The notes below the pieces were generated by a model, which did no database searches, was not told the DNA's origin, and was given only the letters and a program-made list of their open reading frames with translations. Below are positions 51,801 to 64,000 of a DNA stretch of 64,000 nucleotides, piece by piece. Both the position numbers and the translations under genes were made by a program. Origin of the DNA: Linepithema humile (Eukaryota; Arthropoda; Insecta; Hymenoptera; Formicidae); the NCBI RefSeq assembly GCF_040581485.1, contig NC_090131.1:5952001-6016000 (forward strand), written 5' to 3'. Every line of letters starts with the position of its first letter. Within the stretch, counting starts at the first letter, position 1.

Positions 51801-54341
51801 TGCTACGCGGCACCGCTCCGCTTCGACGCTTCCGACGAGAGGAGATAAAATTTGCCGCACTCGGTACCAGGATCTCCCTATGCAACTTACAAATTCACGG
51901 TGTAAGCACAGAAATCCGCACGTGAGTTCCAATATCGATACCTATTTACGTAAGCACGTTAACCTGTGGAATATCGATGACGTAAACTCTTGTCTCATAC
52001 CTCCAGCCATAAGAGATAATGCCGAACAGTATTTATTTATAAATTTAAAATATAAAGTTCAATTTTTGATGCTCTTTTGTGCAAACGCTATTTTCATGTA
52101 AAAAAAACCAGGTAGCTATTATATAAAAAAATATGGTGTAGAACAAATGCATTTTTTATATGATTTCGTGAACATTAAATTATTATTTTTAAAAAAGCAA
52201 AATTTTCGCAATTAAATTTGCGATTTATTAATTCTGTGCCGGCCCTTTTGTCATTATTCTTCAACAAATATTGTTATAAAGGAGTATATTTTCTTTAGCA
52301 AGATTGCTAAGAATTCTCTGACATTTTACACTAGTATTAATGAAATTTAGTTGGCAGTCAAAGGGTTAAGCGATCGATATACCATCTAACGATGCTTATT
52401 TTCGTAATCTGCTCTTTAACTGGATCTCGTCTCTAAGATGACGGAGATTCGTGGAATTCGCAACGTCGAGATGCTTCTGAAGATGCAATCTGCACCTCCA
52501 GGATGCCCGGAAATATATATATACACTACCCACCGCAACGCGCTTCTCTTTGGCCCCGCGTTAATAATACTAAATACTAATTTAAATTCCTTTGATCATT
52601 AAGCGACTTTGATTAAGGCAATATGCAGGAAACAATGCGAAACGGAAAATTAATTTCTAAATTAGCGTTCTTTCACACGGAATGTTTTTCTCGTTGCTTC
52701 CTATTTGATTAATGATGCAAAAAAAAGAAGAAATTTTACCATTTATATACATGCCTTTACCAATGAAACTTTTATTATTATAACGCAATATCTATTCTAC
52801 TTTCGTACCTTTACTTGATAAATAATTGCGTAAATTTGATTAAATTTTTCATTAAGCGGTAAAATTTTAATAAACTGATCTGAATAGCATCAAGAGATTT
52901 GTGGGAAATATTTCAAATAAAAAAAGCGGATTTTTTAGAGTAATTCAAAACTAGATTCAAAACTATTCGTGTCAACCAACGTTGAAGTTGTCAAAATCCA
53001 AATAGAACTTGCACAACATTTTGAAACATTTGCAAACGTTATCCGAAAGATTAATATTCAAAGCAACTCCAATTTTTGATACAATCTCCGCATGCAACAT
53101 TTATATTCAAATCAGCTTTGTCCAGCTTGAAGCTAGCCTGTGTAACCGAGTCGTGTTCTGAGTGAAGAGCGAACAGCTGAATACCAATAATGTTTCCAAG
53201 GCCGTAACCTTAAGTGCGAAACTCATCTTTCTAAAATTCAGTCCGCCCGATTCCGGAAGCCAGGCTTGATTATCAGTTAAGGGGGTGATTATAGGCGCGA
53301 GCGTGGTTCGGGGGTCATTAGGCTTGCTCCCTAATTAGCCAGGTAAGCCCCGGATATTAGGTTTGTACGCCGTTGCACACCGATGCGATGAACGGAGAGC
53401 AGTCGAAGATGCACGCGGCGGGACGGAGAGCGGGGGTTAGCCTAATTCGCACGTGCCAGCCCGCAGGTGCGAACGTTCGAATTGTTTTCCGATACAGAGC
53501 GACCTTAGTCGACGCTACCTAGCTACCTCTCGTTCGCCTTCGCGCTTTACCAGACGCACACACGTCGCACACGTATCGCTTGCCTGCACACATATATGTA
53601 TTCATCGATCTTCGAGAAAGACCACACGTTGCATTCGAAGCGAGGCAAACGCTTCATCTATTTTAGTGCATCAATAATTATGTCATATTAGCATGCGAAT
53701 TAACGTCATAATTAGTATTATGAATAATTACAAAGTATTGTAAATAATATCGTTAATATTATGAATATTGATGAAAATTTATTAAGGCACATCACCAAAG
53801 AGATGACCTAGTTTCTCAATATCATTTTCAATCCGCTGTGACTTTTTTTAAAAGCCTTTCCTAGCATTATATGTATACATATAGATTACACATTATTTCT
53901 ATATTTTTAAAAATGTATAAATGTTTCAATATTAAAATATAATCAAATAAATTTTTAAATATCTTTGCTGCAAGAGCAAAAAGATTTTCAATATCTGTAT
54001 GCACATACAAATATAAATTTTTATCAAATTTTTTTCTAATCTATTCGAAACACTTAGTTATTTACGAGCTGAAAGGAGTCTTCAAGAGATGAAATTAAGT
54101 GAGAAACGATTTCTGGAGAACGTGCGCTATTAACACAAAAGTAATATTTAGATCGTCAACAATCTGAGCTCCGCAAGTAATGCGTAACCGCTACTATCAA
54201 CTCGGCGTAGCTAACCGACTTCGGTTGTAGCTCGACCCGGCGAAGGGGTAGCTATTTAGGGGCTTAACACCTCGGGAGATGGCGGGTAACGGCGACGGCT
54301 AGTACGGGGGGAGGTGGCTGGTACCAGGCTTGTGCAACCAC

Positions 54342-54368
54342 TGTGTCACCTTTATCACCTTTATCACC
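54342..54368 (-). repeat. 9-bp tandem repeat encoding Gly-X-Y triplets
   Basis: On the minus strand GGTGATAAA occurs twice and is followed by a diverged third copy GGTGACACA, reading GDKGDKGDT. An acceptor-like TTTGCAG lies 2 nt upstream, but no proper donor follows and the flanking frame has no collagen character. A simple repeat is more likely than a collagen exon. Confidence 0.6.
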
Positions 54369-54548
54369 TGCTGCAAATTGCCACCATTTGGATGCTAAAC
54401 CTCGGGGTCTCACCTCACTGACGACTATTTGCAGGAACGGCGCGCATGAGTGAGAGCACGGGTGAAACAGGAAGGGACCATCCTGACGCTGACAGAGCGA
54501 GAAAGCGGGAAACGGGAGAATGAAACGATGGTTGACGTGAGGGTGAAT

Positions 54549-54567
54549 GGGGGGGGGGAGGGGAGGA
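54549..54567 (+). repeat. G-rich run
   Basis: G10 followed by A, G4 and further G-rich sequence on the plus strand; able in principle to form a G-quadruplex. Confidence 0.85.
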
Positions 54568-57500
54568 GAGAAACACGATGGAAAGGGAGATCCCGCACGC
54601 ACGTACATGCATGCGCCGCGGAAATGCTTTAATCGGATTATCCGATGGTTTTAGAGTCGCTCCGTATCGCTGAAGCCGCTTTCGATTCGAGAAGATCGAA
54701 TTTCACCTCGAGAGTGCTGTATCGCGAACATGGGGTATTTTATCCTAACGCCGGTATTTTTCCTCACATGTGTTTACGACACGCGCGTAAGAAATGAACG
54801 ATCAAATCGTGATAAACGACAATGCTCATACGTATGTTTTTTTTTAAGTGAAAGAAATAGCAAAAAAATTCTGTCAAAAGTACATCGGATGGCGGAAAAA
54901 AATATTTGCGAGAGATGCGACGAATTTTTATCGCTTCCTGTCGTTTCCTTCACGTGCATATGAACTTTTCTGGCTAAGTAAGTGCATGCGGGAGTGGAAG
55001 AAAGTAGGTTACTCCGGTGAGGCTTCTTCTCACGGAAAACTCTCGTTCCGACCGCGCGCCGCGGAATAAAGAAGCCTCTGCCAAACTTTGCGCGGTTTTC
55101 TGAAAATGGCTGTTATATGATGTATTTTGAATCTCCTTTACACCTCTGCGACGTGCCCCACTTCCTCTTGTTCGCCGCGGCTCGCCCCATCCATTCTGAT
55201 TTCCCGCCCGCTTTCCTTTCGCTTCTTTCTCGCAGGCGCAGCGATGCACTTTCCTAAAACTGCATCGTCCGCCCGTATGGCAACTCTTCTCATAGTTTCC
55301 CTTTTTTTTTTTTTTTCCTTGCACTTGTTGCTCTCGTGGATTCGCCTACAAAGTGAACTTTACCGTGCGCGCCCTTCGTTTTTTTTTACCTTCGTCATCG
55401 GTTCGCGCGACGTACGCGACTTACGTATGCACGTCGGAGAACGTGAGCATGCAACGCGGCGACCGTCGGCGTAATTTACACTGCGCGATAATGTAACATA
55501 CGATAAAGGGTCTTGTGTAATAAGCGTCAAGCGTAAACCCGATTTATCGAAACGCCACCACGCGCGTGAAATACATCCCTCCGTTAAAACGCCGCGTAGA
55601 TATGTTTTCGCGGCACTTTCGTGACGGTGAATATCATTACAGTTTTATTAGCGTCTTCATTAACGTAATTAGCGGAGTAATTAACGTATAAATATGCTTA
55701 AATATAATCATCAAAGCTACGCAGCAATTAACGACTGTGCGCATAAGTTTTATTTCAGATTAGACGGCAATAACTCAAACGTCTACCTCTTTGTTGGGAT
55801 TCTGATAACGCGAATATTCTCGAATCGCGATAAGCCGGATGATCCGCGACAAGCTGAAGGTAGAAAGCATCGAGAGGGCGCGAAGGAGATCCGGAAGCTG
55901 CGAGAGGCGAGAGAAGAATCGGCTGGCAGCAAATACGACAGTCGGAATTACGTGAAAAGACAAGGGCAAAGAAAAGAGAATGCGATAAATGAAATTTCGT
56001 TTCGAAACGGTAGCAGGTGATATTGAGAGCCATCCGCGAGCATCACGTTTATCGTGACACTCGCACTCCTGGCACGTTAGTACATGTTTGTTAGAATTGT
56101 TCAATCAAATATAGTATTAAGTATTATATTAAAATATTTGTTTTGTGCGTCTCGAACGTATCTACTTGTAAAATCACGGTCGCGCATCTCAAGTTTCACA
56201 GTTTATTTTATACGAATATTCTTATAATATGGAGAACATTGCAGAACCACCCAAAAAATTAAACAAAAAAAGAATGAAATTTATTACCACATTCTGTGGA
56301 TAGAAATACTTAGGTAGTTCTTAGAAAGACTGCGGGTCACATTTTTTCGAAGGTTACGTCGACCCGATGGCGCAAGGTGCCGAATAAATTCCCCGATCTT
56401 TAGAGCGCGGACCTAGAACCCCCGTTTTCTCGAGACAAGAAAAAACGATATCTTTTCCGCCTGCGAGATTTAACCCATTTCACAAAAAGAAGATCCCGAA
56501 GCTTCTGCAGAAAGTCTTTTACCTCGCAGCAGACAGGATAAACGGAAGAAACGTCGAAGTATGGCGGAGTTGACGGGGGAGGGTGGATGAGAGGGACGCA
56601 GCGAAGAGGGGCGAAACTGGTCGGTAAGGAGGATGAGTGGGCCACTTCCTACGACGATAAGTTAGGAAGGAGCCTCGCGGATGTTCGCGCCATTTGCGCG
56701 AGCGCTGCCCGAGATAATACCGAGCCGATAGACGATACCGGGTGGCGATACAGCTCGCCGGTTGGCTGCCGCTGATGGACATGCCCCTTTTATCTGAACG
56801 CGCGATATGTCGCCCTTTCGCGATACCGTGCCCTTCTCATGATCGCGCGCGCGATTCCTTTCCTCTGATCCTCTTACACGACAAGCGAGAAATGATCGAA
56901 AAAAAAACACATGTCTTTGATGTTGATTGAACCTCGCGATTGCGATAGAATTTCACTCCCCTTGTATTGAGATAGGAATCAGCACAAATTAGATTAACTT
57001 CTTACGAAATGATCATTATATAATTATTAAGATAAACTTTGTGAACTTGGCGCGGCTGAAGAATACAAAGATATACATGGAAAGTTAGATAATTGTTTGC
57101 TGCTCGATTTGTATATATGTATATATAATACTTCCCTATTGCGGAATATTAAGAGGTACTAAATGCGAAAATTCATATTGTAATCCGTACTCGTCGTACT
57201 ATATTACAGTTATCTCGCAAAGCTGAATAACCGGCGGAATTCATTCGCGGATATAGCGCCCTTCGCGTTCCTCAATATTCAACTTTTACAAGAATTAATG
57301 TAATCAATGAAGCCGGCTATGAGTAACACGAAACTCATTTCTACAGAATTACTATGCGAAGCGGATAAAAGCGGACGGAAGTTTCTCCGTTTTTTCTCTT
57401 TCCTTCTCCCCCCCCTCTTCTGTGCACTCGACAACGCCGCGGAAGCAGAGGTGGACGTTATTTCTCCGGCTTCATTATCCATGCCGTTGACATATTACAT

Positions 57501-57600
57501 CGTTTTCTCTTCTTGCGTAAGTCCAAAGTTCCCGCTCTTTAATAAAACCAAAGTTGCCCGACTGTTTTTTTTTTCTAACGGTCGACGGCAGAGGGAGAGG

Positions 57601-57604
<4 letters not shown>

Positions 57605-57648
<44 letters not shown>

Positions 57649-57672
57649 GAGAGAGAGACAGAGAGAGAGAGA
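57605..57672. repeat. Interrupted (GA)n microsatellite
   Basis: About 68 bp of GA repeat with two short interruptions. It accounts for the long Arg-Glu run in the 211-codon plus-strand frame here, which is therefore rejected as a gene. Confidence 0.95.
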
Positions 57673-58160
57673 TTCGACGCCGGATCGGATCTCGCGGAAA
57701 ATTCGAGCGATCGCGAGCGAAACTCGTGTTATCGCACAATAACCGTGCCCGGTATATCCGCCGTTGGAATGCGCCATTGGGAAATTTTTCCAGGACGAAG
57801 AGAGAATTTTCGGGAGATACTTCGGAGGAACGGGACAGTTTCCACGATATTCTTACTCGGAAAAATACACTTTAATTCAACAAAGTTCAATAAAACTCAC
57901 TGCAATGTAATGCATTTTTTCCCGTGTATTATCTTATATTAATCATGAGAAGAGATAACAAATAAATCTCGAGAGTGCGATGCAAGCGGAATCGAAGATA
58001 GGAAGTCGGACGTTAATAATTTCGTCGCTGCGTTTTTCTCGCGCTTGCTCTCCGATGAAAAATCAACTGCACATCCGTTTTCTCAAAAAGTTCTAAATAA
58101 TGATACGAAGAAAGGAGGTACGCGGAAACGGCAGAATAATTCTTTTCTCCCGTCGGAAGC

Positions 58161-58190
58161 TATAAAACAGACCGGCGATGCGAACCGGCA
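58161..58190 (+). promoter_or_regulatory. Candidate plus-strand TATA/initiator promoter
   Basis: TATAAAA at 58161-58167 is followed by GCAGTAC, whose A at 58190 would be +1, placing the TATA box at -29. An ATG at 58239 opens a 99-codon frame, but its peptide (start MQPRRPSS) is low-complexity, with a Thr-His run from an ACACAC-like stretch. No good splice donor was found. If real, this promoter points away from the CARP-like gene and could drive a separate or noncoding transcript. Confidence 0.3.
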
Positions 58191-58698
58191 GTACATCTCA
58201 ATCGCTCGAGAGAGATAGATCCTCCGTGATCCGGGAAGATGCAACCCCGGCGTCCTAGTAGTCTCTCTACGACCCTCTATCCCCCCCTCCCCTCGCTTTT
58301 TTCGGTCGAATTAATACGTTCGATGAGAGCTTCCGGGCGCGCCGCCAGACACACCGGCACGATTTCAATTTGCGAGCCGACTCAAACAGGTTCCCTCCGG
58401 GCACAACCGCGATGCGTGCACACGTTCGACGATTTGTATACGCACACACACATACCCATGCAAACGTTAGTCCACCGGCGTGACGCACACTCATATAGAG
58501 TCTGCGGTACCTTCCTCGCTCGCTTGTTCATTCGGTAATCTGTCTGTCTCTCCCGTCTCTATACGTCTATCTCCCTCACTCATTCTCTCCGTGTCGCGCC
58601 GAGCTGTTCTCCCTTGTGCGCGATAATCCCCTCGAGCCCTTCCTAGTCGGCTTCCGCAGATTTATATATTTTTCTCTTTCTCCCTCACATACCCACAT

Positions 58699-58755
58699 AC
58701 ACACACACACACACGCGCATTCTCTCTATCTCTCTCTTTCTCTCTTCCTCTCTTT
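58699..58755. repeat. (AC)8 followed by CT-rich tract
   Basis: An AC run at 58699-58714 is followed by an imperfect CT tract to about 58755. A compound microsatellite. Confidence 0.9.
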
Positions 58756-59687
58756 TTTTCTCGCTCATTCGTTTATTTTGATTTTCGCGATTCTACCCGC
58801 CCCGCCGGCGTTTGACGCTACCCCCGTTTCCCGCGAAAATGCTCGACGAGCTCGGCCAAACGTTGCCGGTTTTCCCCTCGACACGTCGTATATTAGCGAT
58901 ACGTTCCATCCACCCCCCTAGACTCATTTCCAAACAGCCATCTCGCGCCGTCCCGTGCCAGCCAACGCGTCGGTGCACTCTCACCTATTGGCGCGTCCAT
59001 TCGACGCCTCTGGGAAATTTCGAACCGCGCTCGTACTTCCGAAACAGTTTGCCCATCGATTGTCTCTGCATCGCGATACTTTTGTCCCATGTCGAAACGA
59101 TAAACGACGAAATGGAAAGATCCACTGGCCATTAACTGATCTGATCTGTCGTCCGTAAATATTTATACGAAACGCTCGCCGACGCAATATCGATCGTATT
59201 TGTTCTGATCATCGCACTTAGCCCGTATATATTTTTCAGGATATAACGATTAATCGCAATTGAGAGAGAGAGAGTTTATGTACAGAAAAATATGTGCAGC
59301 AAACACTGAAAAACAACATTGTGAAAAATATACCGCAAAATTAAAGTACCAAATAAGATCATATTTCAGTATCAATATGAAATATGCAATATCATAATAA
59401 CGTGGAATTAATAAAGTATGCCTAACAATGCGAAAAATTTTAATATATTGAATAATACATGTAAAATTTTATAACAATAAAAAATGTCAAATATTTCTTT
59501 TTATGTCATATAATATCTTTCTATGTTAATTATTATAAAAGAAATGTCTACATGAAACTTATATCCCATATTTTTGTAAAGATTTATCCTCCTTTTTCAC
59601 GCCGAAGGCGCGAATCTGTTATCTGCCAATGGATATTCGCGAAAATATTTAGACTGCACTGTGAAAAAGTTACAGTATATATATATA

Positions 59688-59702
59688 TTTTTTTTTTTTT
59701 TT
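59688..59702. repeat. 15-base T run
   Basis: T15 after a short AT microsatellite and immediately before ATTCAG. It resembles a polypyrimidine tract on the plus strand (see findings). Confidence 0.9.
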
Positions 59703-62700
59703 ATTCAGACCGGCTATTTACGTGGAGACTCGGGCAAGCGATTTTACTTCAAAGCACGCGATATTTATTTCAAAACACAAACTGGAAAACGAAGTTTGTA
59801 TTGTTTCAATCGCGCTTATAAGACTTCTTTCTTTCGTATGATACCGATTTTAGCGTTTGTTATTTCTAGTGTTAAAGGATCCGTGTAGAAAAATATTGCT
59901 GTATATCGAACAACGTGACCGATATCCATTTTTCTCTTGGTGTATTAGTGACAATTTGTTCCGCCGACACTACACGACGTTCCCTTAAGCCGACCACCTT
60001 CCGCTTACAATGCCCCCATGGTGCACTTTTTGTCGTTCGTTTTCACTTTGCCGGCGTTGTGCCATTACGACCGCAGCCCCGCGACCTATTGCACGCGATC
60101 ATCTTTTTTGTTTCGCTTATTTTCCTCCAGCTTTCCATTACTCATAGCTATCGTGCCGCATTTTTCATTGTAAAATAATATGGAGCGTGCAATTTATATA
60201 TGTGGATACTTTTTAATAATGAGCAGTTCACGAGAGAATTTGCTGTCATAAAATAATTGATTTTTAAAACCAACATTAAAAAAATCAATATCTATATAAA
60301 ATAAAAAGATAACTGTCGTATTCAGTTCTTGAATTACAAACAATTTAAAAACATTTTGCAGATACGAGGCTTCGTTGTAGAAATAGCTTAACAAGCTGAG
60401 AACAACGAAATATATATGTGCTTTATTCACAATTAATATAATCAACGCATTCATTACGCTTGTTGAACCGGCGCGCGATTATTATGTCGCATGTTATCAT
60501 TGCGCTTCGACAACACGTGACACAATAATTATACTTCGCTTTAGTAATTTGCGATGTGAAGGCCAGCCAATCAAACAAACACCAATTGGCTTTTTAAAAA
60601 AACTCGATTGTTTCATATAAAATAATAAATTTTAGATTTATCGCGTCGTGTGATTTAGCAAACATACAAATCGCATGTGCGGATAATCGGAGATGTTCAA
60701 CATCGTTGAACGTTAAAGCATGCGAAAGATGGAAGAGAGATAGCACGTTTCAAGCTTCTCTTTGCACAAAATACACGAGTATCTGTATCATTCATGTATA
60801 TTACCGCGCAGAAGTGTAAAAGAACAACCAACGCACGCACTGCGAGTGAAATATGTTCGTTTATATTTCATTCAGAGTGCGTGCACTCGCTTGTTCCATT
60901 ACACATTCATGTAACAGTATATACGGACAAAAAATACTCGTGCGTCTGCTAAAAAGTGAGAAAAACTACTGTTTTCGTTTTTCTTCCCTGACTTTTGCAT
61001 GCGACAGACACTTTCCAGATTTTGCTTTATCCATTTTTCTGAATCTTTACAAAATTACAATAAAAATGCTTTCTACATCTTCAATGTCGTAAAGACTTCG
61101 TTTTATCAAACAAACCTGTGTCGAATAAATAAATAATTTCTGTTTACGTAAAGCAGTCTGATAGATGTATATTTTTATATCGCACTACAGTTTTACTGAC
61201 AGCCAACATTTCTCTTATATTCTTCAACCTCATAATATCCTCGCATCTATGCAACGAACAATCGAGTTCTCAAAAACATCATCTCACGTAGCTTACAGCG
61301 ACGTGTGCGCGACGTGTGCGCAACTCCATTTCGACCGGTTGGCCACACACAAGGAAGATAACTCGACCGAGACGCGACGAGGGTCTTTTAATGGATGAAG
61401 TGTAATCCTAGCTCGCGCTTCACGTCACACCGTACGACCGCCGTCCCCTCCCCCTCGTAATATTCTTTATTTCTCTCTGATGCCATCGCGACGCCTCCTT
61501 ACTTTCCGCCGCGCTCACGTCCGGGTGAGCGATGCGCGTAGTTTGCGCTCGCGATGAAACTTATCCTTGGGCTGGGCTCGCCCCTCGGCGCGGCCCCGAC
61601 GCCCACTTTGTCCGCCTTCGTTATTTCGCCAGGGAGAACGCTTGGACAGGTGGAAAACGGCGCGACAATGCGCATTTGCGAAGCAACAGCACTGGTCTCG
61701 CCCGTTGTAACATATGCGTCACGTTTCCTTTCGCGATTGTACGTTACGTAAACGGACATTCTTAGAGTGTCCTTTGTGTACATTGCTGCACTGTATACAG
61801 CAAGCGCAAACACTTCAACGTTTTTAGCAGAGATTTTAATTTTTCTTGCCGAGAAAACTCAGAGTAAGTACATCAAATAGAAAAATATGTATAAATAAAC
61901 TTTTTAAAATATATTATATGTTTAATATTAAAATAAATATCAAGAATATGATAACTTGAAAGTAGATCAGTTGAACGGAAAAATATTTTTCTACAAAAAT
62001 ACATGATAAAATATATAATATTTTTCAACAAGTATATGCGCGTCACTATTTAAACAATATCGGTAATCTGGAGAAGAGGCACTTTACAAACTGACGTTTA
62101 CCTCCCTAGGCGATGCAGCAGTGAAAATGTTTCATAAATATTATTCGTTATTTCATTCCGAGCGACGTGCGCTTTTCGCTTACTGTAAATCTATGCTCAT
62201 TATACTGCAGCGAAAATCGATAAACCCTTTCGCGACGACCTAACGCGACGCGCTTCTAGATCATGCACGGAATTTAATCGCGCTACGTGATAATGTCATT
62301 CCCGCGAAAAGGATGCATACAGACGCCACGTCAGCCACCGGAATACTGCATCATTGTTCCAGAAATTATTATATGCGCTTTTGGAACCGTATCCTCCCGT
62401 GAGCGATGGAGACTTATAATCCTACTTGCACGGATGATAGCTCTCTGAGAGCAGTTGTTATCGTAAAAAAAAATGAAAATAAAAGACTAAGCATGTCTCT
62501 CAAAATTTATGATATTCGTTACACAATTATCTTCTTTAATATTAACATTGTACTATACAAAAATAATTTTTCTACTTTGCTTTAATCTACTGTCAACTTT
62601 TGAAATGAATAAGATAGCTTTAAAATACACATATAGTTAAAAACACCTGTTTGATTATAATACTAATGTGGCGTGTCAGTCCTCTATCATCGTTAGTATC

Positions 62701-63518
62701 CTTATCGTAAAGTGTCTTTGATTTCAGATTCAACATGCAAAATAATATATTACTAACAATATTATTATTAAAATATGTAACATAATTTATAATGCTAATG
62801 TAACAAAATTAATTTTTGATATCTTTAAAATTTAATTCAAGTATCAATATAAAATATTAAAACAACAAACTCAGTACTTATATAATAAACTGCTCGTAAT
62901 AAAAATAAGTATTCTCGCGCATAACGTAATTAACGCGACGACGCAATTATAGAGAAACTTTTCTATCTCTTAAACTGTCGCGTTGTTATTTTCCTGACAA
63001 AGAAAATGGAAAAGAACGTTGATCCTCATCGGCGCCGTAAAGTGTATGTAAATAACGGCTCGCCATTAGTGCGTAATTAAACGATATAATTGTTGCGCAA
63101 TCAGTAGAAACTTAAACTGTATTCCCCATCGGCTTGTTGTATCGATTTACGCTCGTTATTTCAGGTTTCGTGTACATAATTCGTGGTCGGCATTAACGGA
63201 CGGCTCCGGACTGCCTCTTACGCCGGCTGCACCACCTCTTCTTGTCCCCCGTTACTCTCCCCCCGCACCATTACTTCGTCGTAATTATATCTCGCCTCTC
63301 ACGAAGCCCGACCGAGACTTCGTCGAGAATCCATAAATTTCTAGGAAGAATTCGTGGCATGCTGCAGCAACGAATTCCCGAAATTTTCTCGTTAAAAATA
63401 TTTCAGAAATTCATCCTACGCATCCCCTTCCTACGCTCTTTCTCCTTTGCGACACCTAGTTGCTTCTTTACACGCTCCTCGTCCTTTTTGAACATCGTTG
63501 CCAGCCTGCGCGCTCTTT

Positions 63519-63557
63519 TATATATATATAAAATGTATATATATATATATATATATA
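63519..63557. repeat. Interrupted (TA)n microsatellite
   Basis: Two TA tracts (63519-63531 and 63536-63557) separated by AATG-type sequence. They produce the Tyr-Ile run in overlapping frames. Confidence 0.95.
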
Positions 63558-64000
63558 CATACAAAGAAAAAGAAGCAATGAAAGAAAAGTTTTGCAAGAA
63601 GCGGAGCTCGCCAGGATAGACAAGCATAATTAAAAGTTCCGCGTTTCGCTGCTAACATGCGTTTTCGAGCATTTATTAATCCCTTGTGGTCAAATATTTT
63701 TTTTTATATTGATTTTATACTCGATTTACATGCTAATATTTTAATATGAAAATGTATATAATATCTATAAATAATATATAAAATACATAAATTATGAAAC
63801 AAGATATTTATACAAAGCTGCGTTTATGATATATTATATTTTTAAGTAAAAATGAACTTTCCAACAGCAGTGTAAAATTATGATATCAAAAATGTTTCGA
63901 CCACAAAAGATTAATTTTTAGCATTGATGAAACAAAATTGCTGCTTAATTTTTTCCGTATTGATTCACGAGTTGCAAAATTCTATTTTTGCGCGAATCGA

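Larger units (their letters stand above)
48898..64000. other. 5' flank of the CARP-like gene; no supported gene
   Basis: This stretch lies upstream of the candidate first exon. It contains microsatellites, homopolymers, a G-run and one plausible plus-strand core promoter near 58161. Open frames overlap on both strands in CpG-rich or simple-repeat sequence and show no recognised domains. If the 5' UTR of the CARP-like gene is spliced, its upstream exons would lie here. Nothing else can be named. Confidence 0.5.

Noticed and set aside
53281..53348. Plus-strand CCAG/GTAAGC donor with TATAGG and TCATTA upstream
   Set aside because: TATA match and spacing are weak and no coding frame or partner exon is evident.
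57307..57942. 211-codon plus-strand frame
   Set aside because: Its middle is a GA microsatellite giving an Arg-Glu run; the rest has no recognisable protein character.

Overview
The window looks like 64 kb of an insect nuclear genome, most likely a hymenopteran such as an ant. That is an inference from several features: very sparse coding sequence, no operons, abundant CpG beside AT-rich stretches, many CT/GA and AT microsatellites, short TA-flanked inverted-repeat elements, and an insect-like CAAAAAATG start context. Species cannot be fixed from sequence alone. Nearly all the long open frames are chance frames: CpG-rich DNA lacks stop codons, the frames overlap on both strands, and none shows a recognisable domain.

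One protein-coding gene can be supported. It runs on the minus strand and looks like a secreted carbonic anhydrase-related protein of the CA10/CA11 type. A 48-nt internal exon (23025-23072) has clean splice sites and encodes SEASWEEWWTYDGIS, which I recognise as the segment just before the CA-like domain. About 25.7 kb upstream, a candidate first coding exon (48767-48851) encodes a signal peptide and ends at GTGAGT in phase 1, the phase the 48-nt exon requires. A TATA-like box lies just upstream of it. The rest of the CA-like domain was not found and probably lies beyond base 1, to the left.

Layout: 1-23024 is read as downstream intron. It carries a 450-bp foldback element with hammerhead-ribozyme-like cores (1475-1924), a probable mariner-type MITE (about 7506-7804) and small tandem repeats. 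Then comes the 48-nt exon with GA tracts (in transcript sense) on both sides. 23073-48766 is the large first intron, with a TA-flanked MITE (31930-32120), a candidate internal TATA/initiator promoter with a splice donor (34733-34865), a polypurine zone (41914-42370) and a strong cruciform-type palindrome (41021-41053). 48898-64000 is 5' flank, with a plus-strand TATA/initiator candidate near 58161 and several simple repeats.

The most unusual item is the foldback/tandem element at 1475-1924. It has 122-nt arms with one mismatch and two abutting 136-bp direct copies. Each unit carries CTGATGA, a hairpin and GAAA, as in the hammerhead ribozymes of Penelope-like elements and animal retrozymes, but the cleavage-site geometry is not clearly canonical.
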